Numbered from the stretch's first letter, positions 17,022 through 25,302 are shown. The stretch: 46,818 nt of DNA from JAJISG01 sp964347345 (GCA_964347345.1 CAYFYB010000011.1:1-46818), one strand, 5' to 3'. The notes: a model not told the origin generated them from the sequence alone. Program-made: numbers and translations.

Positions 17022-19057
17022 AGCGCTTCCCCCACTAGCTCGATGAGGTCCACAACTTTGAGGGAGTCCTCCAGTCCTACCGTCTTCACGGCATCGAGGA
17101 ACATGACGTAATCCTTCGGGCACGCCACTACCAAAGTGTCCACACCATCGATGCTGGCGGCCTCCTTGACACGCATCTCGGCGGGCCTCTCTCTCTGCCC
17201 CGGCACCTCGGACATCCAGATCCTTCCCCCGCCAGCGGCGCAGCAGAAGCTGTTGGCCCTGCATCGAGGCATCTCCACCAGATCGGCCCCCAGGGCCCTC
17301 AGGACGTTTCGTGGAGCGTTGTATACGCCGTTGTACCGTCCGAGGTAGCATGGATCGTGGTATGTCACCCGACGGTTGAGCTTCCGAGAGATCTTCAAGC
17401 GGCCCGACTGTATGCACTCGTCCAAGAGTTCCGTGTAGTGCAGTATCCGACCGCCGTTCAGCCTCGGATACTCGTTCTTCAGGGTGTTGTAGGTGTGGGG
17501 GTCGGTGGTGACGATATCGCGGTACTTGCAGTTCTTGAGCTTCTCGACGTTGTCCTCTCTGAGCATCTCGAAGAGGCCCTCCTCCCCAACGCGGCGGGCG
17601 TCATTCCCGGAGTTTGTCTCCCCGTCGTGCAGGATGCCGTAGTCCAGCTCCATAGTCGAAAAGACCTTCCCCACCTGGGCTGTCACGTCCTGGAGGCGGT
17701 TGTCGTAAGAGGCGTAGTCGCCGACGTACCAGAGGTACTCAACCTCCGTCTCCCGGGCGTCCCTGACGGGAACTTCCAGCTTCTCCGTCCAGTCAGCCCT
17801 GCTCCTCGGTCCTATACCGAGGGAGTTTCCGTACCTGCCCAGGCTCACCAGGGCTGCCTGGAGGTTCTTATCGAAGTATCCCTGCTCCACCAGGTAGCGG
17901 CGCATCTCCACGATGAGAGGTACGTGCTCTATCTGCAGCGGGCAGGCTTCCATGCAGGCAATGCAGGTGCCGCAGGCCCAGAGGGTCTCCTGAGGGAACT
18001 CATTACCGGCCACAGGCTTTGGCGTGGACGGACCCATCCCCTTGAAGCTGGCATATAGCTCCAAGATCAGCTTCCTTGGAGAGATGGGGAGGCCACTGAG
18101 GTAGGCGGGACAGACATCTTCACAGCGTCCACACCGTATGCACGCGTCTAGGTGAACCAACTGAACCCAAGAGAAGTCCGATACCTTGCTCAGCCCCGAG
18201 GGCTCCAACGAAGCGGGGGCCTCCAGGCGACGGGCCGCCAGATCGTCGGAGAACATCAAGCTGCCGAAGCCGGCCAGTATGTGGAAGGCTTTGGAGAACG
18301 GGATGTACGCAATGAAGGCCAGGGCTCCAATGGCGTGGACCCACCAGAGACTCAGGTGGAGGTCCCACGCAGCGGTGGTGCTCGTGCCAGCGGCCCCTAC
18401 CAAGGCGGCGATGCCGACGCCGAGGGGCGACCACTCCTGGGCGAAACTGGTGCCATCGATGTATATGCGGAAGCCCTCAGCTATGAAGCCCGTCAGTCCC
18501 ACGATGACCAGGAGGCTCAGGAATAGCCAGTCTCCGAAGATGACCTGGCCGAGGGAGGCGCCTTTGGGCACGGCGTCCGCCTCGTATCCGAGGCGCGGGG
18601 CCCTGTGGAAGGCCCTGCGCACAATCATCATCCCCAGCCCGACGAGGAAGAGGATGCCGAAGATGTCCAGGAAGAGGGAGTAGACTAGGTAGGTGGTCCC
18701 GCGGAGGAAGGAAAAGTTGAAGAAGAGCTTGGTGACGTCCTCGTCTATGGTGAGGATGACGGTCCCGATGAACAGGACGATGAAGCCCCAGAGGATGAGG
18801 TCGTGGGCGATACCGGCGTAGGTATCCCCCTTCCATATGCGGGAGCGAAATAGGGTGAGCTTCCTCAGAGCGTCCACGAACCTGCCCAGAAGGCGGTTCC
18901 AGCGACCCGACTCCCGGGCCTTCAGGTATCGCCTCGCCCGGAGCCAGATTCCGAGAATGAAGAGTGCAGCGGACAGCGTGGCCAAGCCATAGAAGGTAAT
19001 CTTTACCCATCCGGGGAAGGCATCGAACACCACCCTCCCCGCTTCCGTCGCCATCAT
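17018..19057 (-). CDS. membrane cytochrome b/Fe-S/CCG fusion, EMO-like ETF:quinone oxidoreductase
   Basis: This 679-residue fusion starts with about six membrane helices of the NarI/HdrE type, containing histidines suitable for b haems (YAGIAHDLILWGF, DLHLSLWWVHAIGALAF, KAFHILAGF). A two-cluster ferredoxin domain follows (CIRCGRCEDVCPAY, CGTCIACMEACPL). The C-terminal HdrD-like region has a first CCG half stripped of its cysteines (HDGETNSGND) and a second nearly intact (DPCYLGRYNG, FCCAAGGG, ACPKD). This layout matches the membrane oxidoreductases that pass ETF electrons to menaquinone in syntrophic bacteria. The etfBA genes immediately upstream, overlapping, support that job. Confidence 0.85.
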   Translation of the reverse strand: MMATEAGRVVFDAFPGWVKITFYGLATLSAALFILGIWLRARRYLKARESGRWNRLLGRFVDALRKLTLFRSRIWKGDTYAGIAHDLILWGFIVLFIGTVILTIDEDVTKLFFNFSFLRGTTYLVYSLFLDIFGILFLVGLGMMIVRRAFHRAPRLGYEADAVPKGASLGQVIFGDWLFLSLLVIVGLTGFIAEGFRIYIDGTSFAQEWSPLGVGIAALVGAAGTSTTAAWDLHLSLWWVHAIGALAFIAYIPFSKAFHILAGFGSLMFSDDLAARRLEAPASLEPSGLSKVSDFSWVQLVHLDACIRCGRCEDVCPAYLSGLPISPRKLILELYASFKGMGPSTPKPVAGNEFPQETLWACGTCIACMEACPLQIEHVPLIVEMRRYLVEQGYFDKNLQAALVSLGRYGNSLGIGPRSRADWTEKLEVPVRDARETEVEYLWYVGDYASYDNRLQDVTAQVGKVFSTMELDYGILHDGETNSGNDARRVGEEGLFEMLREDNVEKLKNCKYRDIVTTDPHTYNTLKNEYPRLNGGRILHYTELLDECIQSGRLKISRKLNRRVTYHDPCYLGRYNGVYNAPRNVLRALGADLVEMPRCRANSFCCAAGGGRIWMSEVPGQRERPAEMRVKEAASIDGVDTLVVACPKDYVMFLDAVKTVGLEDSLKVVDLIELVGEAL

Positions 19058-20037
19058 CCACCTCGCACGGCTTTCAGCCTTTCAACGAGGGGGGGCACGA
19101 CGTCGAAGAGGTCCGCCACTGACCCGTAGTGAGCGACGTCGAAGATGGGGGCCGATTTGTCCTGGTTTACTGCGATTATCAGCTCCGAGTTCTTCATTCC
19201 CTCTACATGCTCTGGTGCGCCGCTGACACCGAGGGCAAGGTAGAGGCGGGGCTTCACCGTCAAACCCGACCTGCCGACCTGGCGCGACCTGGGGAGCCAC
19301 TCCTGGTCGATGAGGGGCCTCGTCCCGCAGACGGCCCCGCCCAAGGCCTCCGCTAGCTCCTCAATCATCCCCAAGCTGTCCTGGCTCCCTATGCCACGCC
19401 CGGCGGCCACAAGGATGGGGACCTTCGAGATGTCGACCCCCACGACCTCGGGCTCGATGTACCCCTTGAACTGTATCCGGGAGGGTTCCAAGGCCACGTG
19501 GGGCTCCACGACCTGCACCGCGGGAAGCTCTTTCCGCATCCCCTGCTCCTTCGGGTAGTTGCCAGGGGATAGGAGGACTATGCCCATCCCGTCGGAGATT
19601 TCGCAACGAGAGACGATCTTCCCCCCGTAGATCTTGCTCTCCACGACGAACGTGCCGTCTTCAGCGACCACGCGGGAGGCGTTCCCAACCACCTTCGCGC
19701 CCAGGGAGACCGAGAGGGCTCCCGTCAGGTCCATCCCCGAACTCGTGTTGCCTACGAGGAGGAGGGCCGGTGACAGTTCCTCGAGGGCGGGCAATAGCGC
19801 CTTGACGCTCGTGTCAGGGTCGAACTCTGCCATCAGCTTATGGCGGATGATTTGAAGCTTGTCTGCTGCCAGGGGCAGGGCCTTGAAGGGCTCAGTCTTC
19901 TCGGTAAGGATGAGGCAGTGGAGCTCGGACTTGGTGGTGTCAGAGAGCCTCCGACCACACGCGAGAAGCTCCAGAGAAACGTCTGCCAGCTCCCCCTTCC
20001 GATGTTCAGCGATGACCGCGATGGAGGCCGGACTCAA
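19054..20037 (-). CDS. etfA: electron transfer flavoprotein alpha subunit
   Basis: The TTG start overlaps the etfB stop by 4 bases. The C-terminal FAD domain is clear: VAAGRGIGSQDSLGMIEELAEALGG, then SRQVGRSGLTVKPRLYLALGVSG and AVNQDKSAPIFDVAHYGSVAD. The N-terminal domain follows the EtfA pattern (LALLLVGNTSSGMDL-type segment as SPALLLVGNTSSGMDLTGAL). EtfAB carries electrons from acyl-CoA or similar dehydrogenases. Here the likely acceptor is the membrane protein encoded next. Whether this ETF bifurcates cannot be decided by eye. Confidence 0.93.
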   Translation of the reverse strand: MSPASIAVIAEHRKGELADVSLELLACGRRLSDTTKSELHCLILTEKTEPFKALPLAADKLQIIRHKLMAEFDPDTSVKALLPALEELSPALLLVGNTSSGMDLTGALSVSLGAKVVGNASRVVAEDGTFVVESKIYGGKIVSRCEISDGMGIVLLSPGNYPKEQGMRKELPAVQVVEPHVALEPSRIQFKGYIEPEVVGVDISKVPILVAAGRGIGSQDSLGMIEELAEALGGAVCGTRPLIDQEWLPRSRQVGRSGLTVKPRLYLALGVSGAPEHVEGMKNSELIIAVNQDKSAPIFDVAHYGSVADLFDVVPPLVERLKAVRGG

Positions 20038-20798
20038 AGGACACCACGCTCCCTTAGAATAGACACGAGACGGTCGGTGATCTCATCCGGGCTTCCCGCA
20101 ACGATCTCCGCCTTCGACACTTCAGGCTTCACCATCTGCATGATCTTCACGCCGCTTTCTGCCTCCGGCGGCGACGAGACCTCCTGCGGGGTCAGGGTTC
20201 TCATGACCACCCTGACCTTGCTGACGGGAACGTACCTCGGGGGCTTCTCCGCGGATCCGATTCCGATGATGGCAGGCAGGGCTACTTCCATCACGGCGAG
20301 GAGACCACCGGGATATTCCTTTTCCACCACCGCCTTGGAGGCGCCAGACTCAATGGTGACCCTCGAGACAGAGCCGGTATAGGGCAGATCAAGGTGTGCG
20401 GCTAGGAGCCCTCCCAGGCTACCATCAAGGTCGTCGACGGCCATGACGCCCGTCAGTACCAGATCGCATTCCATCTCCCTGAGCGACGAGACCAGAAGGG
20501 AGGCCAACCTGTGGTTGTCCCTCCACCTTCCGAAGTCGGACGTAAGCTTCACTCCCTCATCCGCTCCCTTCGCAAGTGCCGATGCAAGGGCGTTGTCCGC
20601 CTCCTCGGCCCCCACGACGATCACAGTGACTTTTGCCTGAACTCGCTCCTTGAGAATCAGGGCCTGCTCCAGGGCATGCTCGTCTAACTCGCTGGTGATG
20701 TATCTGATGCTCTGCTCCTCGAGGGACAGCCCGTCGGGAGCCAATTCCAACTCTTCCACGACATCGGGGACCATTCGCTGGACTACAACGACGTGCAA
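20034..20798 (-). CDS. etfB: electron transfer flavoprotein beta subunit
   Basis: The likely start is the TTG at 20798, 7 bases after GGGAGGTAGGAG, giving LHVVVVQRMVPDVVEELEL as N-terminus, as expected for EtfB (254 residues). The longer frame from 20843 lies inside the preceding gene. Family features are LDEHALEQALILKE, VIVVGAEEADNALASALAKGA, VLTGVMAVDDLDGSLGGLLA and LPYTGSVSRV. It pairs with the EtfA encoded next. It has a short gap (4 bases) to the HdrD-like gene, so all belong to one operon. Confidence 0.92.
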   Translation of the reverse strand: MHVVVVQRMVPDVVEELELAPDGLSLEEQSIRYITSELDEHALEQALILKERVQAKVTVIVVGAEEADNALASALAKGADEGVKLTSDFGRWRDNHRLASLLVSSLREMECDLVLTGVMAVDDLDGSLGGLLAAHLDLPYTGSVSRVTIESGASKAVVEKEYPGGLLAVMEVALPAIIGIGSAEKPPRYVPVSKVRVVMRTLTPQEVSSPPEAESGVKIMQMVKPEVSKAEIVAGSPDEITDRLVSILRERGVL

Positions 20799-20802
20799 TC
20801 TC

Positions 20803-22050
20803 CTACCTCCCGTTGAGACCCGCGGACTCCGCCAACAGGTCAATTATCTCCTTGACCGCCAACTTTCCTTCGAGGCCAGCCACCTTGATGGCGTCCTGGA
20901 ACCTTGAGATCTCCAGGGGGCACGCCACGGCAAGCACGTCGGCCCCGGTTCTGGCGGCCTCCTGAACCCTGACGACGGGGAGCTTTTCCCGCGTGTGCTC
21001 CCAGATGAAGCTGTCCAACCAGACTCCTCCGCCGCCGCCCCCACAGCAGACGCTGTCCTCCATGATCCGCTTCATCTCCACGAGCTTGACTCCCGGGATA
21101 CTCTCGAGGAGGACTCGCGGCGCAGTGTACTCACCGTTCCTGCGGCCTAGGTAACAGGGGTCATGATAAGTCACCTTGAGGCCGAGCTCCTTCTTCATGA
21201 GCTTCTCCAGTTCGGGCAACCTCTCCTCGAAAAACTGGGTGTAGTGCTGGACCTTGTAGGTCCCACCGTGCAGCGGATATTCGTTTTTGAAGGCGTTGTA
21301 CGCGTGAGGATCGGTGACAAGAATCTCGTCGAACTCCCGTTGAGAGAGGTGTTCGAGGTTGTGCTCCATTAGCATCTCGAAGAGACCGATCTCGCCTCCG
21401 AGCCTCCTCGTATCACCCGTGCAGTGCTCGTCGCGCCCAAGGATGCCAAAACTGACGCCCATGGCGTTGAGAAGTCGTGCGAAGGCTTGGGTCGTCGGTA
21501 TGTTGGTTGCGTAGTATGACGGGAAACACTCGACGAACCACAGTATATCGGCCCTGTCCCCTTTCTTCAGGATTGGGACGTCCACACCCGCATTCTCTTT
21601 CCATGCGTCTCTCTTTCGGGGGGATTCGCCGAAGGGGTTACCGTATCGAGCGGAGTTCTCGAAGGCCCTCTGCAGCTCCTCGGGGACGCCGCCACCCCTT
21701 ACCAGAACCTCCTCCCGGAGGGAAGGAATGAGCCTGTCCGTCAGAGGGACCCTACTAGGGCACCTCAGGCTACAGTTGTAGCAGGCCACGCAGAGCCATA
21801 TGGCAGAGCTGCGGAGCACATCATCGATTCGGCCCGCCCGTAGGGCACCCAACATTCTCCTGGGTGGAAAGTCCATGGCATACCCGTGGGGGCAGGCGCC
21901 CGTGCAGAGGCCGCACTGGATGCAGTTCAGAATTCGCTGGCCCTCGGCCGTTTCTGAGAGGTGTCTGAGAAAGAGTTCCCCGGCCGTTGGCCTAGGGCTC
22001 ATCGGGTTCGCGCCTGCAATATTCATGCCAGACAAGTCTGAGTCTCGCAT
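20803..22050 (-). CDS. HdrD-like Fe-S/CCG oxidoreductase
   Basis: This 415-residue soluble protein heads the hydrogenase operon. An HdrC-like domain with two clusters comes first (CIQCGLCTGACPHG and CVACYNCSLRCPS), then two CCG halves as in HdrB/HdrD. The first CCG half is degenerate: the CCG is CTG (EHCTGDTRR) and the following CxxC is missing. The second half is intact (DPCYLGRRNGEY, SVCCGGGGGG, ACPLE), so one special [4Fe-4S] site could form. With no separate HdrB or HdrC nearby, it may act as the HdrA partner or as an ETF-linked electron carrier. Confidence 0.85.
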   Translation of the reverse strand: MRDSDLSGMNIAGANPMSPRPTAGELFLRHLSETAEGQRILNCIQCGLCTGACPHGYAMDFPPRRMLGALRAGRIDDVLRSSAIWLCVACYNCSLRCPSRVPLTDRLIPSLREEVLVRGGGVPEELQRAFENSARYGNPFGESPRKRDAWKENAGVDVPILKKGDRADILWFVECFPSYYATNIPTTQAFARLLNAMGVSFGILGRDEHCTGDTRRLGGEIGLFEMLMEHNLEHLSQREFDEILVTDPHAYNAFKNEYPLHGGTYKVQHYTQFFEERLPELEKLMKKELGLKVTYHDPCYLGRRNGEYTAPRVLLESIPGVKLVEMKRIMEDSVCCGGGGGGVWLDSFIWEHTREKLPVVRVQEAARTGADVLAVACPLEISRFQDAIKVAGLEGKLAVKEIIDLLAESAGLNGR

Positions 22051-22065
22051 AGCGAGTCATCTCCT

Positions 22066-22125
22066 CTCTGTTTGACCTACCTACTCTTTCCCTCTTGTCT
22101 TACATTTGACAACAGGCAAACAGAG
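22066..22125. repeat. 9-bp inverted repeat upstream of the Hdr-Etf-Mvh operon
   Basis: CTCTGTTTG at 22066-22074 and CAAACAGAG at 22117-22125 are perfect reverse complements 42 bases apart. Between them TTGTC and GACAA form a second, shorter pair. The block sits 16 bases upstream of the first gene start, a plausible operator position or a hairpin in a long leader. Confidence 0.4.
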
Positions 22126-22128
22126 GCA

Positions 22129-22212
22129 TCAGCTCGATCCAGGGCTACTCTCCCGGTTGTCATCTGAATCAATCCCGCATCCCGCAAAACCAATGACCAA
22201 GTGAATATGCAT
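22129..22212 (-). CDS. possible 27-codon leader ORF
   Basis: An ATG at 22212 opens a 27-codon frame (MHIHLVIGFAGCGIDSDDN...) ending in TGA. It begins about 25 bases downstream of a good TATA block, so a leaderless transcript would start at this ATG. It lies in the long leader of the Hdr-Etf-Mvh operon. The peptide has no recognisable homology. It could be a regulatory leader peptide or chance. Confidence 0.2.
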   Translation of the reverse strand: MHIHLVIGFAGCGIDSDDNRESSPGSS

Positions 22213-22230
22213 GGGGTTAGTGATTATACT

Positions 22231-22245
22231 GAATATATACATTTA
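22231..22245 (-). promoter_or_regulatory. candidate TATA box for the Hdr-Etf-Mvh operon
   Basis: On the minus strand this reads TAAATGTATATATTC within an AT-rich block of about 45 bases. It would start transcription near 22211, giving a leader of about 160 bases before the HdrD-like start. No stronger TATA is seen closer to 22050. Confidence 0.4.
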
Positions 22246-22313
22246 ATCAGACTATATGGCTCGCAATGAGCCCTTAGATTGGGAACGTGGCAATCGCTCT
22301 AGAGGAGGGGAGC

Positions 22314-22865
22314 CTAATCGCCTTCTGGTACGGAAAACCACGATGCCACGTAGCCGAGGCCGCCCAAGAAGACCCCAAGGGCGCCGATGGCCATGAAGAT
22401 GGCGATTGGCAGGGGGTAGGCGGCAAGGATCATCTCGTGAACCTCCGCAGACGTCATCTCCTGACCTCCGGCAAACCTCGGTAGGAGGGCCGCGCCGCCC
22501 ACGTAACCAGCGAGCATCATGAGGCCTCCGCCGACCAAGGCGCCCACGTTCATGAGCACCAGATGGAGCCAGGCAAACAGGTTCTTCGAACCGGTATAGG
22601 GCCTGCCCAGGCCCACCTCGATGTGCTGGTAGAAAAGAGCACTGACGGCTGTACCTACTACACCCACCAGGATGAAGCCCACAAAGCCCACGGTGAGCCA
22701 CGTTCCCGCACTCCCGGAGGCAACGATTCGAGACGCTGTGGGCGTCCCGTAGACAGCCAGGTAGAGGAGGACCACGACCAGAATGAGGGCGATTCCGCCC
22801 TGGATTATGGCCCCCAGCATGAATCTCGAAGCCCACACGCTGCCCGCTCTGGATTCTGCCGCCAT
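22314..22865 (-). CDS. small membrane protein, possible haem subunit
   Basis: The 183-residue protein has four to five hydrophobic helices. Histidines sit at helix ends or within helices (LFYQHIEVGLG, FAWLHLVLMN), in a style seen in small haem-containing membrane subunits. Two loops are soluble (GRPYTGSKN and GGQEMTSAEVHEM). I recognise no family. A TATA-like gttaaaaac lies about 30 bases upstream of its ATG. It is on the same strand as the Hdr operon and ends 263 bases before it, so co-transcription is possible. Confidence 0.6.
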   Translation of the reverse strand: MAAESRAGSVWASRFMLGAIIQGGIALILVVVLLYLAVYGTPTASRIVASGSAGTWLTVGFVGFILVGVVGTAVSALFYQHIEVGLGRPYTGSKNLFAWLHLVLMNVGALVGGGLMMLAGYVGGAALLPRFAGGQEMTSAEVHEMILAAYPLPIAIFMAIGALGVFLGGLGYVASWFSVPEGD

Positions 22866-22968
22866 AGAAGTCGCCGTCGCACGATTCTCACCATAGTTTT
22901 TAACATTATGGCTTTTACTTTAGGAACGATTTGGTTTGGTCGCCGATGCGGTCGTCGCATATCCCGAG

Positions 22969-23739
22969 CTAGTGCATGACGAAGCCGCCGTCCACGACCA
23001 TGATTGTACCCGTCTGGAAGCTGGAGTCGTCCGAAGCCAGGAAGACGGCCTTACGTGCAACTTCTTCTGGGGTGGCCATCCGGCCCAGGGCCGTCTCCTC
23101 TTCCAGCTCCCTCCTCTCCTCCTCCGTCAATACGGCCATCGCCTCAGTGGCTATGCTTCCGAGGGCGAGGCAGTTGACGTGCACGTTGTAAGCTCCCAGG
23201 TAGCTGGCCATGGACTTCGTCAGGGCTAGAAGGCCGCCCTTGGCAAGGAGGTAGGATATCCCCACAACATCCCCCGTGAGAGCTGGCGTGGAGCTGACCA
23301 GAACTATGCGGCCGCCTTCTGAGCGCTTGAGGTGAGGTATGGCCGCTTGGATGCAGTATACGGAGCCGAGGAGGTCGACCTCCAATGGCTTCATCAGCTC
23401 CTCCTCCGACAACTCCTCAAAGGGCTTGAACCACTCCTCACGTCGAAAAGGGTGGCCAGCGTAGCAGATCAGGATGTCCAGCCCCTCGAAAGTATTGGCT
23501 ACCTCCTCGACTAGACGGTAAGCCTGGTGGCGATCGGAGACATCAGCCTTGATGGCGATCGCCCCTGTTCCTGTTCTTCGCACCTGGTTGGCCAGGCTCT
23601 CCGCCCTTTTCCGAGCAGAGGAGTAGTGGATGCCTATACCTTTGGCCCCCGCTCGGGCGAACTCCAGCACAGTGGCCGATCCCACGCCCCCGCTGCCACC
23701 GGTAACAAGGGCCACCTTTCCCTTCAGCTTCTCTGCCAT
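22969..23739 (-). CDS. short-chain dehydrogenase/reductase
   Basis: Classical SDR of 256 residues: nucleotide site ALVTGGSGGVGSATVLEFA, a DVSD acidic turn after the third strand, LICYAGHP where NNAG usually stands, catalytic Ser in LVSSTPAL and Tyr/Lys in GISYLLAKGG, and a C-terminal GTIMVVDGGFVMH. It resembles 3-oxoacyl-ACP reductases (FabG-like). The Arg/Lys-rich loop after the second strand suggests NADPH. The substrate is not predictable. A TATA-like ctttattatt about 25 bases before the ATG suggests an almost leaderless single-gene transcript. Confidence 0.88.
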   Translation of the reverse strand: MAEKLKGKVALVTGGSGGVGSATVLEFARAGAKGIGIHYSSARKRAESLANQVRRTGTGAIAIKADVSDRHQAYRLVEEVANTFEGLDILICYAGHPFRREEWFKPFEELSEEELMKPLEVDLLGSVYCIQAAIPHLKRSEGGRIVLVSSTPALTGDVVGISYLLAKGGLLALTKSMASYLGAYNVHVNCLALGSIATEAMAVLTEEERRELEEETALGRMATPEEVARKAVFLASDDSSFQTGTIMVVDGGFVMH

Positions 23740-23813
23740 CGAGGGGGAAGAGCAGCAGAATAATAAAGGAGTTACCCTGAGTGGTTAAACCGCAGTCTAT
23801 CCAGGGAGAGGGG

Positions 23814-24269
23814 CTACCCATCCCCCTGTAAACCCTCGAGGACCTCGACGATGCTATTGACCCCTGGAAATCCTCTCTCCGCGAACCTGACGACGTATTG
23901 GCGGTCGATGACGTAGGTCGTTGGCGCGATGGTTCCGTCCTCCTCCACGGCACGAAAGTCTCTGGCACACTCCTTGGCCTCATCCATGAGGAAGGGGAAG
24001 GGAAGGTTGTTCCTGTAGGCGAAGATGCTCTGGAACCGCTGGTTGGCTGGGCTGACGCCGATGATCTCAGCGGTGTGAGCCTTGATTTCCTTGGCGCGGT
24101 CTCTGATGTCACACAGGTACTGGGTGTTCTCGGGGGAGCTGTCCCCAGGTGGGCAGAAGATGAGGACGAGGTTCTTCCTGCCAAGAAAGTCCTTAGTGTC
24201 CATGATGCGGGCGTAGGTAGCCGGCAAGTGAAACTTTGGAGCCTGCTCGCCTAAGGGTATGGGTTCCAA
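23814..24269 (-). CDS. peroxiredoxin-fold protein without the peroxidatic cysteine
   Basis: Thioredoxin-fold protein of the AhpC/TSA-BCP class (LGEQAPKFHLPATY, LVLIFCPPGDSSPENTQYLCD, FPFLMDEAKECARDF, TTYVIDRQYVVRF). In BCP-type peroxiredoxins the peroxidatic cysteine sits in TPGCTKEAC; here that place is Asn (PENTQYLC) and only the downstream resolving-type Cys remains, plus one Cys just after the strand. Classical peroxidase activity is therefore doubtful. The TTG at 24269 follows GAGGAG and clears the divergent promoter; a TTG at 24314 would add 15 residues but lies inside the inverted repeat. Confidence 0.75.
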   Translation of the reverse strand: MEPIPLGEQAPKFHLPATYARIMDTKDFLGRKNLVLIFCPPGDSSPENTQYLCDIRDRAKEIKAHTAEIIGVSPANQRFQSIFAYRNNLPFPFLMDEAKECARDFRAVEEDGTIAPTTYVIDRQYVVRFAERGFPGVNSIVEVLEGLQGDG

Positions 24270-24312
24270 GGTCCACTTCTCCTCTGAGGAACGAGCTACG
24301 CCCTCTTCCGTC

Positions 24313-24352
24313 AAATAGTTTCACCCGTCGGCTGGTTTCACTGAAACTATTT
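24313..24352. promoter_or_regulatory. divergent promoter with perfect 11-bp inverted repeat
   Basis: AAATAGTTTCA at 24313-24323 and TGAAACTATTT at 24342-24352 are exact reverse complements with an 18-base spacer. The arms sit at TATA distance from the peroxiredoxin-like start on one side and the endonuclease IV start on the other, and each reads outward as GAAACTATTT, a BRE/TATA-like word. Mirrored promoters or an operator shared by both genes are both possible. Confidence 0.5.
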
Positions 24353-24386
24353 GTATCTTCCAGGCCTAGTAAGGACGGGGAAGGTC

Positions 24387-25229
24387 TTGTTCCTAGGAGC
24401 CCACGTACCCATAGCTGGAGGACTGCAGAAGGCCCCTGAGAACGGGAAGAAGATAGGCTGCGAAGCCATCCAGATATTCTCGAAGAACCAGAGGCAGTGG
24501 AGGGCAAGGCCTCTGGGGGACGAGGAAGTGGACGCCTTCAAGGCGGGGGTGAAGAAGGCGGGCATTGCCTCGGTGGTCATTCACGACTCCTACCTGATAA
24601 ACCTGGCAGATCCGCAGGAGGAAGGCCTCAAGAGGTCGCGGGAGGCGTTTGTGGAAGAGATGGAGAGGGCCCAGCTGCTCGGTGTGAGATACCTCATCTT
24701 CCACCCGGGAGCCCACAAGGGAGCGGGGGAGGAGTATGGTATATTGAGAATCGCTGAGAGCCTCGACTACTGCGTGGAAACTGCGGAGGCGCCCGATGTG
24801 GTCCTGCTGTTGGAGTGCACCGCTGGTCAGGGCTCAACCCTGGGGTACACTTTCGAGCAGCTACGGGACGTGAGGCGGGCGGTGGCCGAACCGTCCCGGG
24901 TCGGCTACTGCCTGGACACATGCCATATGTTCGCTGCAGGCTACGACATCAGAAAGGAAGGGGGTTACGAGGCCGTCATGCAGCAGGCGGCCCGAACCCT
25001 GGGCAGAGAGGAGGTGAAGGCCTTCCACCTTAATGATTCCAAGAGGGGGCTGGGGAGCCGGGTGGATAGGCATGAGCACATCGGGGAGGGACAGATGGGG
25101 CTCGATGCCTTCCGTCTCCTCGTCAACGACTCCAGGTTCGAAGGCATCCCCATGGTCTTGGAGACCCCGGGCGAGGAGGAAGACTTCAGGAAGAACCTGG
25201 GTGTTCTGAAGGCGCTCAGGCAAGGTTAG
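24387..25229 (+). CDS. nfo: endonuclease IV (AP endonuclease)
   Basis: The xylose-isomerase-like barrel of endonuclease IV is clear: LGAHVPIAGGL at the start, IQIFSKNQRQW, VIHDSYLINLA, FHPGAHKG, LLLECTAGQG, GYCLDTCHMFAAGYD, FHLNDSKRGLGSRVDRHEHIGEG and MVLETPG. These supply the metal-binding His, Glu and Asp residues of the three-zinc site. The enzyme cuts DNA at abasic sites. The likely start is the TTG at 24387 after GGGGAAGG, giving about 280 residues; a TTG at 24351 is the alternative and falls in the promoter. It is divergent from the peroxiredoxin-like gene. Confidence 0.93.
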   Translation: MFLGAHVPIAGGLQKAPENGKKIGCEAIQIFSKNQRQWRARPLGDEEVDAFKAGVKKAGIASVVIHDSYLINLADPQEEGLKRSREAFVEEMERAQLLGVRYLIFHPGAHKGAGEEYGILRIAESLDYCVETAEAPDVVLLLECTAGQGSTLGYTFEQLRDVRRAVAEPSRVGYCLDTCHMFAAGYDIRKEGGYEAVMQQAARTLGREEVKAFHLNDSKRGLGSRVDRHEHIGEGQMGLDAFRLLVNDSRFEGIPMVLETPGEEEDFRKNLGVLKALRQG

Positions 25230-25302
25230 AGGTCCTCTTCAACCTCAGACTATTGAAGGCAAACCTTATTTTGTTCGATCAACTCGAATCGACTGGGTGA
25301 GA

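Noticed and set aside
15039..17417. hdrA extended upstream to 17417
   Set aside because: The additional 132 residues overlap the membrane fusion gene and are not protein-like; the ATG at 17021 fits the 4-base overlap and normal HdrA length.
11446..22050. Methanogenesis heterodisulfide reductase cluster
   Set aside because: HdrA and Mvh are present, but HdrBC, mcr and mtr genes are not; a CoM-CoB heterodisulfide role cannot be supported.
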